DNA of 64,000 bases, from positions 29,359,568-29,423,567 of the forward strand of contig CM035170.1 of the NCBI GenBank assembly GCA_020205615.1, read 5' to 3'. Source of the DNA: Panax quinquefolius. Taxonomy: Eukaryota; Streptophyta; Magnoliopsida; Apiales; Araliaceae. The notes under the pieces were generated by a model, which saw only the letters and a program-made list of their open reading frames with translations, was not told the DNA's origin and made no database searches. Below, piece by piece: positions 1 through 10,946 of the stretch. How positions within the stretch are numbered: position 1 is the first letter of the stretch; each line of letters starts with the position of its first letter. The translations under genes were made by a program, and so were the position numbers.

Positions 1-531
1 GTTAAAGAAGTTTAATTAATTACCCCTAATAGGATTAGGGAGCCCATTTAATTAAAAGAGTTTAATTAAATAAATAATACCTTATTTTAATTAAAATAGG
101 TTACATGATATCTTTATAAGAGAGTCTTATATCGGATATCTAATATACGTAATTCCTAGAGTTGAGAGTACGCCCCTTTTTCTATATAGATAGGAAAACT
201 AGGGTTTGAGCCAATTCCTTCTTCTTGAAAAATTCTTCTTCCTTGGTGGATCACCTATAGAGGCCATACATTTGGGTGGCTTACATTGATCAAAGGAAGG
301 AATCTACGGAGATTCAAGGAGATCATGGAGAAGTAGGAGGTGAACTCGCACACGAGGAAGCTCGTTTCTACAAGGGTATGATTTCATAATTTCTTATTCT
401 TCGTTTTAATTAATAATATGCATAAAGGATGATCCGGGTAATTGGTTTGTGAAAAATTTTAAAATCTGATTTTATTTCGCTTCCGCTATTTTGCAATTTG
501 ATTGCTACTTTGATTTTCACAAAACCTAACA
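1..531 (+). mobile_element. LTR tail, possibly Copia-like
   Basis: The stretch ends in a purine/pyrimidine-mixed tail closing on CCTAACA, as LTRs do, and carries a TATA-like TATATAGATA near 184 followed by a leader-like region. No PBS follows 531; instead Athila 3' UTR sequence starts (read on the minus strand). This fits the right end of an LTR, solo or of a truncated element, that landed in the Athila element to its right. The left end lies outside the window, so neither the family nor a target-site duplication can be checked. Orientation is inferred only from the TATA-like motif. Confidence 0.4.
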
Positions 532-792
532 GTTTCCTGCATAGATATTAATGCATCTTGTTAAGGCATGACTTAGTGGTCTCATAAGACTAACATCTTG
601 CAAATATTCGCATAGCAATTCTTGTTACACTCTTAAGCATGAACATCAAGTATCCTATTAAAAAGGAATTCGATATAACTACTGAAATAACTCAAAATGA
701 ATAACTAAAAACAAATCAATGGGGAGAACAATAATGGGTTGCCTCCCAACCAGTGCTAAGTTATAGTTAATTAGCTTGACTGTCTCTGAGCT

Positions 793-1822
793 TCATGTTA
801 CAGATGGAATTGAGGTGCCTTCCTTCGTGTCCTCTGCACCCTGAAATTTAATGACCTCATCTTTCGTCAATGGCTCTTCCTTCAACTCTGAATTTTTACC
901 CGTTGCACATATCAATGGTCCATAATCCCTCGATTTCTGTACTTCATCCTGTAGGCACCAATCCACCACATCAACCAGGAAGCACTCTTCTTCATCCGTT
1001 GGTAGACTGATTTCTTTAAATACGTTAAAGGTGATTTCTTGATCCTGGACACGCATAGTGAGCTCACCTTTTTGCACATCTATTGACGTTCTGCTTGTGG
1101 CCAAGAATGGTCTCCCCAGTATTATTGGTATGCTTTTGTCCTCCTCGTTGTATAGGATAATGAAGTCAGCTGGGAAAATAAATTTGTCCACCTTAACCAA
1201 CACATCTTCAACAATTCCTCGTGGATACGTGATCGATCTATTAGCTAGCTGTAATGATACGTTTGTCGGCTTTGGATCCGGTAATCCCAACTGGTTAAAC
1301 ACTGACAAGGGCATCAAATTTATGCTTGCCCCAAGATCACATAAACACTTGCTAAAGTTCATCTTTCCAATTGTGCATGGAATTATGAAACTGCCTAGAT
1401 CTTTCTGCTTTGGAGGTAGTTTCTGCTGAAGCACTGCACTGCATTCCCTTGTCAAGCCTACTGTCTCAAACTCATCTAATCTCCTCTTCCTGACAATATA
1501 CCCTTCATAAATTTTGCGTAGCTTGGCATTTGTTCCAATGCCTCGGCGAATGGTATGTTGATCTCTGACTTTTTGAATACCTCCAAGAATTTCTTTGAAC
1601 TATTTATCTTCCTTTTTCTTATTTAATCTCTGCGGATCTGTAACTTGAATGTGAATTGGTGGTCTTGGACTCTTAACCGTCTCCTCTGAACCTGCTTTAT
1701 CTTTCTCTTCCCATCGATCCTCGATTTCTCCAAATTTTCCTACTCGATTGGTGGCTCTCTCCTCGGCATGCGCACAAGACGCCCTCCTCGAGTGCATTCA
1801 CACGGTATGCGACTTAAAGAAT
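793..1822 (-). pseudogene. Athila aspartic protease with upstream gag-pro linker
   Basis: The open part 1455-793 (220 codons from its first Met) holds the retropepsin-like domain: DLGASINLMP is the Athila form of the DTG/DSG active-site loop, and ILGRPFLAT is the second conserved protease motif. Upstream, in other frames between 1797 and 1456, lies the usual Athila linker with a PRPPIHIQ-like segment and an F-E-T-V-G-L-T-R-E-C motif leading into the protease. The family protease cuts the Gag-Pol polyprotein in the particle. At least one frameshift and several stops separate linker and protease. The frame ends in SIPSVT and stop exactly where pol should continue, at the deletion junction. Confidence 0.85.
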
Positions 1823-3190
1823 CGCATGATCTTTCCCAGATCTTAATGTGATCGCTTGACACTGTTCCTTCCCTTCTCTTCTTGGATTGGTCTCCGTATT
1901 ACTTGGCAATGAACCCTAGGGCCTGTTAGTAAGCATGTTCGCCATCTGTCCCATTTGAGTTTCCAGATTCTTTATAGCCACTGCTTGGCTCTTGATCATA
2001 ACTTCTGTATTTGCCATGTGTTTCATCATCATCTCCTCCACTTCTGATTTCTTTTCTTGCTGAGGTGCAGCTTAAGTGTGATGTTGCTGTTGCTGTTGTT
2101 GTTAAGAAAATCCTAGCAAAAAAGGTGGTCTAGGATTAAACTATGGTCGCTGCTTAATGCTACCAAACCGAAGTCTCTTTGATTCCTTGATTATTCGACC
2201 AACTAAAATTTGGATGATTTCTGTTGTTGGGGTGGTATGTGTTCTAAAATTGAGCTTGGTCTTTTCTATAGTTGGTCACATACTGCACTGATTCTGAGCT
2301 GATCGCATATTGATCCGTCGAGTGTGACCCCGCACAAATCTCACATATATAGGCAACCGTCTTTACTTTTCTTTCTGCCGAAGTATCTATCTTCTTTGAC
2401 ATGGCTGCCATCTGTGCTGACAACTGAGTAATGCCCCTCCTGCAGCTGCATTAGCCTCCAATCCACCTGCAACTTTGGTTTGTGGCATTCGAGATGTAGG
2501 ATTTTGAAAATCATTTGATGCCATTGTCTCGATAAGGTCATAGGCTTCCTCATAGCTCTTTGCCCATAATGCCCCTCCTGCAGCTGCATCTACAATCGAT
2601 CTCGACTGCCATCCCAATCCATTATAAAACGTGTTGATTACCATCCGATCTGGTATACCGTGATGTGGGCACTTTCTCAGTATTTCTTTGTATCTCTCCC
2701 ATGCTTCATATAACGACTAGCCCTGTTGTTGCTCAAACTGAGAGATAGCTGTCCTCATCTTGGTATTCTTAGTCATTGGGAGGAACTTAGCTAAGAATTT
2801 TTGTGCTAAATCCTCCCATATAGTTATAGATCCTGCTGGTAGAGAATGAAGCCAACTTTTTGCTTTATCCCTTAATGAGAACGAGAACAACCTTAGTCTA
2901 ATAGCATCCTCCGTCACACCATTGTATCTGAATGTATCACAAATTTTGATGAAACTCAAAAGATGGTCATTCGGTGCATCTGTAGCAGCACCCCCAAACT
3001 GAACTGTATTCTGCACCATTTGAATAGTGCAAGTTTTTATCTCGAATGTATTTGCTGCTATCGCTGGTCTGACTATGCTAGACTGTAGTTCATTAATATT
3101 GGGCATGGAATACTCCTTCAGAGCCCTATGCTCCTCTCTTTGATCTTCTCCTTGTGCCTCAGCTTCCATGTTTGTTGTCGTGTTTTCCAA
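1823..3190 (-). pseudogene. Athila gag (capsid and nucleocapsid region)
   Basis: The N-terminal part (3190-2717, 157 codons) shows the Athila gag hallmarks SSIVRP, QFGG, NDHLLSFIKICDTF and AKSWLHSLPAGSI. After a stop in SQFEQQQG the similarity continues in 2716-2387 (YKEILRKCPHHGIP and KSYEEAYDLIETMASN). The C-terminal motif LPSNTE.NP....K....ITLRSGK is encoded at about 1930-1850. Gag would form the cytoplasmic particle and bind the genomic RNA. Stops and frameshifts break it into at least three pieces. A block of about 22 bp (CCCCTCCTGCAGCTGCAT core) occurs twice, at 2429-2455 and 2567-2590, producing a repeated AAAGGAL in the protein. Confidence 0.85.
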
Positions 3191-3412
3191 CGGTTCTTAT
3201 AAATTTCTACGAACACCCGCTTTCCAACCTCTCCCGTTTATATTATCCTGAACAGGTGTTAAATCGGGGTTGGTTGACCGTGTGCGCATAAAACTTTATC
3301 CAAATTCCTGAAACAAAAACAAAAAAAAACTGAAATGAGATAAGACTAGAATTGTCTAGGTCATACAATATAGCTTAAAACTAATGATAATAATACTAAA
3401 TTAAATGCCTTT

Positions 3413-3430
3413 TCTCCGGCAACGGCGCCA
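3413..3430 (-). promoter_or_regulatory. Primer-binding site, tRNA-Asp type
   Basis: On the minus strand this reads TGGCGCCGTTGCCGGAGA, matching the complement of the 3' end of plant tRNA-Asp(GUC) except one base near its 3' end. It starts six bases after the LTR end. The tRNA-Asp primer is characteristic of the Athila lineage. Confidence 0.9.
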
Positions 3431-3436
3431 AAAACT

Positions 3437-5097
3437 TGTTGCCTCTTTTTTAAGACTAACAAAAGAGCTCTAACTCATGCAAGTATACATGCGTCAACAA
3501 GTAATATAGAGCAAGTAAAGTATCGATCCCACAGAGAAAGTTGTTTAACTTAAACTACTTTTCATTAATTAAATCGCTATATTTATATGCTCAAACTATT
3601 GATTAATCTTGGTTTGTTCTCGAATTGCAAATAACAACTAAAACAATAATAACGATAGAATAAATGATATTAGAACTAATGGGATTCTAACTTCATTTAA
3701 CACTTCTTTCAATCGCCACTATCATGCATGACTTGCTCATATATCATAGGAAAGTAGCCAAGAGCACTAAAAGAGTATTAGCCATTTTTCAATGCACTAA
3801 GACCTACTTACACAACATCCACAGATGATAGATTCTATGTAATCATCAACATAACCAACATCACTATATGTTTATGTGAAATTGCAATTATATTAATTTT
3901 AAGTTCAAGCCCTTATTCTGACTTATACGGTGAAACAGTATATGTCTATCTGGTTCGCGAAATACATAAGCCATATAACACAACCCTATATACGTATGCT
4001 ATCGTGATTACAGTCCATATTTGCATGTTCATTGTCAATTCCATACAAATACTGAAACGAATGGTGATCAAGCATTCATACATACAAAACAATCATGATA
4101 GACATCCCATATGATATTCAAAACAATCCAACATTTAAACATGAAATCAAACTACATATTAAAATTCGTTAGAATCCCATAATGGAGTTTAGTTCATGAC
4201 TGAACCAAAAGCCATTATGGGATCAAATCAAAAATGATCAATAAACGACAATTGAAAGATGAAAGATGAAACTATCAAACCCAATTGCTGAATACGAATC
4301 AAAATTCAAATCCTCATACGATTCCAGCAAAAACTAATAATAATAATCCCACTCTAGTAGAAAATCCCAAGAAGTAACAAAAAGATAGAGTTGTGGCCTC
4401 CTTCTACGTTAGAATTTTCCCGAGAGAGTAAAACCCTAATTACGATATAAAAAATACGTGAAAAACTTAATAAAATGTCAAGTCATGCCCCTGACACCAG
4501 TCAGGAATCGTTTTAAATCAATTACAACCTTTAAAATTTGGAAATAAAATAAAATAAGTCAGCAGATTCAGGGCATCGCACAGGTGCACAAGACTTCTCC
4601 AACTTGGTATTTCTCGGCAAATGAGACTTACGCAGAGGTTTGTATGTTTGGCGGTTGCCATGCAAGCGCCCCTAGACTTCTTCTTCTTCTGGCGCGCAGA
4701 ATGCTGAGAGGCTCCAAGATCTGGCTGAGTAATCACAAGAAGCGCGCTCTTAGGATATTCTGCTGCCATGGCCATGCGCTTGCAATCTGCAGATCCTGAC
4801 TCCTGTTATGCTATTATTGCTGCTACTTGTGCAGTCATGCTTTATCTCCTTGCTCCATTGCACCTTCATGCCATGCATATCCCATCTTTTGCTTTGTCTC
4901 AAGCATCCATTCGCCGTGTGCTCAATAACACCACCAAAATAGGCCGATTCCTGCACTTATTCACCAAAAGGAATTTTAACTATGTGAAATGCAAATTATC
5001 ATAAAATGTAGCTAAAACCTACTAAAATGTACTTGAGATGGGCATAGTTCGCATGAATTGGTACTCCATAAGTAGGTATAAATCGTACTTATTAGCA
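3437..5097 (-). mobile_element. 5' LTR of Athila-1
   Basis: The LTR closes on GGCAACA directly before the PBS and opens on the minus strand with TGCTAATAAGTACG, which aligns with the TGATAAGTAGG start of the other two Athila LTRs here (10926 and 12419). Shared internal blocks include the hairpin at 4173-4224, the segment around 3930-3965 with the tatgtctat..ggttc motif, and the terminal block with CTCTGTGGGATCGATACTTT (minus strand). Length is about 1.66 kb. The outer end is assigned by alignment, since no target-site duplication can be tested. Confidence 0.75.
4173..4224 (-). repeat. Conserved Athila LTR hairpin, copy 1
   Basis: AATCCCATAATGG pairs with CCATTATGGGAT, and an inner arm TTCA/TGAA closes a four-base loop. 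Homologous hairpins sit at 11704-11755 and 20987-21038 in the other Athila LTRs. Confidence 0.7.
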
Positions 5098-6176
5098 GAT
5101 GCTCAGTCAGCTCGTAGGCAGGTTGTCTCTACGATTTTGAACATGACTTCCTCGACAGACTACGACTCCAAGGAAGTTATACTTGATACACTACGATCCT
5201 TCCTCGTCTCTCCTGGCAGTCTACAAACTATGAGATCTACTATCTTGCAGACTACAATTCTGCCTCGATAGTTCTCGAGTTTTCCTTGACTCTCTTGGCA
5301 GACTACGATTTTTGGTGCAGTGCTCGACGATCAAACAAGCCTATCTATTACATCATAAGATCAACCTAACATACTTGATCTTTCTATATTTATAGTCCTT
5401 GTACATCATTTCTTTTTAAAGACTTTACAAAGCAATTTTGCTTATGTAGGATCAACCTAACATATTTGATCAATTCATTCTAAGTCCTTGTACATATGTT
5501 TCTATTATCTATCAGAGGACTTTACAACTTTTCTTATTGAAAGCATACTTGCATATTCATTCATTTATATCATAATCAAATCATATGTAAATAAAAATAT
5601 CATTCACATGTTTATTCCTAAAGATTCAACTAGTAATCCGAGTCGATTTGATTTATAAATTTTTGGTGATCGTATACAAAATCAAGCATCGAAAAGGGAT
5701 CCCGAGCACCCACAATCACAATTCTCACTACCACGGGGCCTTAAATTCTATCTCTTAGGACAAAGCCCTCGATGTCGTTTTAAGGCCCGAACGTTGTATG
5801 TACAATGATTTGGAAATCTATTATTATAATCAAAATTATGTTCATCGTGGAAATCTAGTCAAGATCCGATTTATGGATCTTGACTCCAATATTCCAAGGC
5901 TCACATCCTGAAAGATAATACATTAAATCAAAAGGAAAAAGAGATCAAAAAGAGGGCTCCCGCAACCCAATCTTTTAGATTGCAAAATCAAAGCCAACAT
6001 CGCGAGGGACCACATATATTGATAAGATCTATTGAAGGGACTTAAAATCTAGGACACAAATCCATAGATCTAAAATACCCAAGATCCATACAATGACACA
6101 ATTGGGATCAAAATAGAAAAATATATCCCAAACTTGCTATCAGGAGATTCAATTGTTAGAATTCCTAGACGACGGG
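5098..6176. other. Unassigned AT-rich DNA, left part
   Basis: No recognisable gene. It carries several CAGACTACGA-type repeats at 5155-5310 and lies just outside the Athila-1 5' LTR. It continues at 8874 after the solo LTR insertion. The short open frame at 5038-5271 spans the LTR border and shows no domain, so it is not called. Confidence 0.5.
5357..5538. repeat. Imperfect tandem duplication, about 91 bp x 2
   Basis: Both copies start with GATCAACCTAACATA.TTGATC, pass through AGTCCTTGTACAT and end near GACTTTACAA. Copies start near 5357 and 5448. They have diverged by several substitutions and small indels. Confidence 0.7.
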
Positions 6177-6737
6177 TGTGACACCCCCAAAATATGTATA
6201 CATCACCCATTCTGAGTCACCAAATACATGGTACAGAAAACAACTACAACTTTATTATTACAATTGTCATGCAAAATACGACAACACATATACTATGAGT
6301 TTAAATACAAATATTATCATCTAGACAGTATTCAAACTCAAATAAGTCCTCCATACAATTATTGATTAACCATTTTACAAAATTGTGAGGACTTCTAAAC
6401 AACTATCTTGATCCATCATTCCATACCCTGACTAGTTCCCGCTATATTCTCTCTTCCTGAGAAGAAAGATGGAACAAAAAGGAAAAGGGTGAGCTCAACT
6501 AGTCCAGTAAAGAATATTATGACTAAGATAATGAACAACAAATTATCGTTAGCCTTCAACAAATCAGATAAAATATAATGGACAACCAGTTTTAGATTAA
6601 TATTCGTAGCGGAAATAACAATTCATTAGAAGAGTTAAGTAGAGAATGAAATCTACTATCATTTATGAATTTAAAAGTCCATCATCAATATTTTATCTCT
6701 GTAACATCAATCAATATACATCTTGAATCAAATATTC

Positions 6738-6874
6738 ATCTTTGCACTACAGGCCAAAGATATTCATCTGTATCACCAGTTGGTCATGTTCATCTCAACA
6801 CCTGTTCATCTTTGCACTACGGGCCAAAGATATTCATCAGGTAATCATTCATCTTTGCACTACAGGCCAAAGAT
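6738..6874 (-). repeat. Array of three loop-conserved hairpins
   Basis: Three copies of ATCTTTG-(GCACTAC-type loop)-CAAAGAT occur at 6738-6761, 6808-6831 and 6851-6874. Each has a perfect 7 bp stem and a 10 base loop CACTAC(A/G)GGC. Relatives with altered stems occur in the chromovirus LTRs at 12437-20192. Confidence 0.8.
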
Positions 6875-7859
6875 ATTCAGTTATATCATCATTTAGGACA
6901 GAGGATGATGAAAAATATTTTAAAGAAACGAATCCAGTGAGACAAAAGATCAAATATTTGGAATTCGTACTTCGGTTTATCCAAGTCTCCATAATAAACC
7001 ATAGTAGAGTAAAATTCAAGAATAAAGATCAAAACATGGATATACTCAAAGATAGTAACCATAATATAAATCTTGGACAAAGAAGAGAAAATTTTTTAAA
7101 AAAAATCGGTGAATAGTGCCGTATTCGTGAATAGTGTCGTATACATGAATAGTAATACCCACACAAAAAGGTAAAAATTCCTCAATAAAATTCATATCAA
7201 TATTTCGGCATAATGATATTGAAAGAAATAATATCGTTTACGAAAAAAATAACATCCCTTACCTCAAAAGAACAGTACTTCTGACTGGAATATCAGATAT
7301 AAGGCCATAGGAAACTTGCACTGAACAACTCTCAAAGTATCTAAATACTCACAAAATACGCTCGATAATATAGAGAAAAAACTTATAATTCTGGTGTGAT
7401 TTTCAATTCTAACTAATCACCCTATTTATAGGAAAATTCTAGAACACCAAAGGAGGCTAAAATAATAAAATAATATTTTTTTTCTACGCACAATTCTTTG
7501 AAAGAAAATCAGCCACCACAAGTGGGGCCCACCAATTCAATAATTTTCCAAAAAATACAAAAGTGGGGCCCACCCATGTTTTAAGTAAAAAAACATTTAT
7601 TTTCGAAACTTCAATAATTCATAATAAATAGCTCTTTTATCAGAAAAATACGAATTTTATATGCATTCCGTAGGAAATTAAATTCTCTACAACTTTGTAG
7701 AAGAAAGTTTTTCCAAATTCCAAACAAAAAATAACCGAAATCCACATACAGATGATTTTTCCACACTCTCATTTCAAAAAAATACATACGGAGACTTTTT
7801 TTTCTTTCTCGCAAAGATTCCTTCAAAGCCTACCAAAAGGAAAACTCCACCCACCACAT

Positions 7860-7863
<4 letters not shown>

Positions 7864-7918
<55 letters not shown>
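7864..7918. repeat. (TA)n microsatellite
   Basis: About 27 uninterrupted TA units. The open frame running through it on the plus strand (YIYIYI) is a microsatellite artefact. Confidence 0.95.
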
Positions 7919-7920
<2 letters not shown>

Positions 7921-8210
7921 AGTATAATTATTAAAAAGAATTCATAATTCAATTTTCTCTGCTCCACCTCATTTTATTCATATATCAGTAAATTTAGTGT
8001 AAAATGTCATCATTATTATATTCTCATATTATACATTTAAAATGTAATATAATAATATATTTGAATGACTTATTTTTCGTAAAAGATAAAATATCAATTT
8101 TAAAACAATTGTCACTTTTCTAAAAATTCCTCCATTTATATCCACATTAAATAAATATTTCTTTATCAATAATTATTTATTCACAAATAATATTACCGAG
8201 TCACAATTAT

Positions 8211-8310
8211 GACAATCAGGTCGTTCCCAGGAAAGAGGGGGCTTTCCGATAAGAATTTCTCCTTATTGGCGCGCTATTAGGTGACCAAACCTCTTTCCTA
8301 GACAGAACTT
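8211..8310 (-). repeat. Conserved structured LTR block, copy 1
   Basis: About 95 bp of GC-richer sequence that is much better conserved between this LTR and those at 14788, 19556 and 46808 than their surroundings. On the sense (minus) strand it can form ATAAGGA-GAAA-TTCTTAT, closed with one G-U pair, and GGAAAG-CCCCCT-CTTTCC. Confidence 0.7.
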
Positions 8311-8873
8311 CCTTTGACATTTCCAATAACGCTATCTAATAATATTAGTCAAATAATATGAATTATTGATCTGATAATGGAAATACTGTGCAGTGACAAT
8401 TATTGAAACAACAATAATATAAAATATTAACGTAGAAATTATTGAATCAATAAAATAAAATATTGAACAGTAATTACTGTAATAATTATTGAGTAGTGCC
8501 TTCTTACGTAAGAATCAATAATTAAAAAATATTGTGCAATATCGTTCACATCTTTATGCAACCACGCCAGACATCAGTATTTTAACCCAAGGGTATTCCA
8601 ACAGTGTTAATGGTAACAATTACGCTGTTATTTATGAAAACTTAAACTTGTCATATTTTTCATCCGACCGTTTTCCGTTATAGGGCCCACAAATGGCTGT
8701 GCCATCGTATGAATATTCCCTGACAACAATGCATATTTTATAACCACTTGCTTATTTTGCAAAATTTGCACATTTCACCCATAACCAAAGCATTATATCA
8801 AATTAACACCTTATTATTCACAATAATAATTAGAGGAAATTCAAATTTATTTATAAAAAGTTGGGGTCTTACA

Positions 8874-9130
8874 ACAGGTAGGTGGGACCCCCTCCTCACT
8901 AGATATAGATCTAGGGTTTTGCGGAGTGACCAAAACCAATTTAAAACATTGAAAATAATTAGATCTAAACTATATCCAAACCAATCTAGCACAAAGATTC
9001 AAGGTTTGAGCTTTAAAATCGGGTAAGGGTTATATCTGGCTAGTTCTATGATAGATCTAGTAAAAGGATTCAATCTTTAATATAACTTACAAGCAAAATA
9101 ACTGGTAAAATTAAATAGATCTACGAGAAA

Positions 9131-9177
<47 letters not shown>

Positions 9178-9886
9178 AAACCGAACAAGATCTAAACACA
9201 ATAATCAATAAAAGAAAAGAGATCTAATAGATCTACATTGAATATACAACAAAATTTGATATATCACCTTGGATAATGGAGGAACAAGCTCCCTAGCCTT
9301 GAATCTATGTTATTACACTCAAGTATATAAGAGATCTACCTAACAAATACTATATATATATATGAAATCTAGAGATTTTTTACTCTCAAATCCGAGTCCC
9401 TCTCTTTAGAATCTCCTATCTCTAAAACTATTCAAATGTATTTCTCTTTTCAAAAATGAGCTTAAATTGTCCATTTATAAGCCTCTGGAACCAGTCTTAA
9501 ATATATATGCGGCTAGCCACAGATATACCTGCAGCTAGGATATAGATGTATATGCGGTTGTGATAGACTCCACGACACGTTTGCGTGAGGTGGTTGTCGC
9601 CCTGATCTTTTCCAGCAAAGTTGTAGGATGAATTTCTTTCAACACCTTAACCCCTCGCCTATATGTAGACGGTAATCTTATTACAATTGCTCGCGTTCGA
9701 AAATACCGTTAACCCCTCACTTATATTGAAGTGATAATCTTGGTACAATGTATAATCGACGATTGATGAAGTAGAAGATGCCACACATAACTATGTATTA
9801 TTGTATAATAAGTTAAATTGAATCTCAAAGAAAAACTAAAGAATTAACTTAGGAATTCATCAAAAAACTAAAGAAGAGAATAAACC
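8874..9886. other. Unassigned AT-rich DNA, right part
   Basis: No recognisable coding region. It is rich in AGATCTA motifs and carries a (TA)n tract. Two related segments with a TTAACCCCTC..TATAT core, followed by GGTACAATG/ATTACAATT-like sequence, lie at 9647-9690 and 9707-9750. On the minus strand a TTATAAATGG TATA-like box near 9475 is followed by a leader-like stretch, so this may be part of another LTR, but no ends could be found. Confidence 0.4.
9134..9175. repeat. (TA)n microsatellite
   Basis: About 20 TA units within unassigned DNA. Confidence 0.95.
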
Positions 9887-10946
9887 TCATAAGTATATTG
9901 AATAATGAATAATGTGTGTTCATTACATTAGAAGTAACCCCTATTTATACAAGTTACAAAAATTCTAATCCTAATAGGAATTACAAACTATAACCCTAAT
10001 TTCTAAAAGGAAGTAGAAATCAATTTGGAAAAGAAATTCTTATTTCTATAAAACAATATAAACCTTATTTAGAAAGTAAGCCTCAGTTGAAAAGAAATCA
10101 TAATTATAATAGAATTTGATAAATATTTGAAAAAAAATCCCTAAAAGTCAAGCTAATATAGTCTGCTTAATATTTTACGAAACAAAATCTTTTTTTTCTA
10201 ATTTCTGAATTGGGCTTGTTGATAAGTAGGTTTTAGACCTCACAAGTATATTGAATAATGAATAATGTGTGTTCATTACATTAGAAGTAACCCCTATTTA
10301 TACTAGTTACAAAAATTCTAATCCTAATAGGCATTACAAACTATAACCCTAATTTCTATAAGGAATTAGAAATCAATTTGGAAAAGAAATTCTTATTTCT
10401 ATAAAATAATATAAACCTTATTTAGAAAGTAAGCCTCAGTTGAAAAGAAATCATAATTATAATAGAATTTGATAAATATTTGAAAAAAAATCCCTAAAAG
10501 TCAAAGCTAATATAGTGCACTTTAATATTTTAGGAAACAAAATCTTTTTTTCTAATTTCTGAATTGGGCTTGTTGATAAGTAGGTTTTAGACCTTACAAG
10601 TATATTGAATAATGAATAATGTGTGTTCATTACATTAGAAGTAACCCCTATTTATACTAGTTACAAAAATTCTAATCCTAATAGGCATTACAAACTATAA
10701 CCCTAATTTCTATAAGGAATTAGAAATCAATTTGGAAAAGAAATTCATATTTCTATAAAACAATATAAACCTTATTTAGAAAATAAGCCTCAGTTGAAAA
10801 GAAATCATAATTATAATTGAATTTGATAAATATTTGAAAAAAAATCCCTAAAAGTCAGGCTAATATAGTTTGCCTAATATTTTAGGAAATAAAATCTTTT
10901 TTTCTAATTTTTGAATTGGGCTTGTTGATAAGTAGGTTTTAGACCT
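9887..10946. repeat. 354 bp unit, three tandem copies, ending in the start of an Athila LTR
   Basis: Copies run 9887-10240, 10241-10594 and 10595-10946. All share AAGTATATTGAATAATGAATAA near the start and finish with TGATAAGTAGGTTTTAGACC, which is the first 20 or so bases of the Athila LTR at 10926. The copies are highly similar, with scattered substitutions. The repeat therefore joins about 330 bp of flank to the LTR tip, and was made by duplication after the Athila element inserted. Confidence 0.9.

Larger units (their letters stand above)
532..5097 (-). mobile_element. Athila-lineage Ty3/gypsy element, pol-deleted (Athila-1)
   Basis: Read on the minus strand it runs 5' LTR (5097-3437), PBS for tRNA-Asp (3430-3413), gag (3190-1823), protease (1822-793) and then, without RT, RNase H or integrase, the post-integrase 3' UTR (about 790-532). 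That UTR shares the motif TATAACTTAGC..TGG.TGGGAGGCA..CCCATTAT with the 3' UTR of the plus-strand Athila at 45840-45885. The junction just after the protease near 790-800 therefore marks a deletion of about 3 kb of pol. The 3' LTR is not in the window. The element is non-autonomous and its gag is also broken. Confidence 0.85.
6177..8873 (-). mobile_element. Solo LTR, chromovirus-like (Tekay type)
   Basis: The element begins TGTGACACCCCC and ends GGGGTCTTACA, matching the ends of the LTRs at 12437-15423 and 17306-20192 and, inverted, at 46289-49003. It is flanked by ACGGG (6172-6176) and ACAGG (8874-8878), a five-base target-site duplication with one mismatch. No internal coding region follows, so this is a solo LTR left by LTR-LTR recombination. 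On the minus strand a TATAAATAG box lies at 7430-7422. It contains three loop-conserved hairpins (6738-6874), a (TA)n tract and the conserved block at 8211-8310. Confidence 0.85.

Noticed and set aside
4584..5004. Overlapping small open frames on both strands
   Set aside because: They lie inside the Athila-1 LTR, carry no domain and are explained as chance frames.
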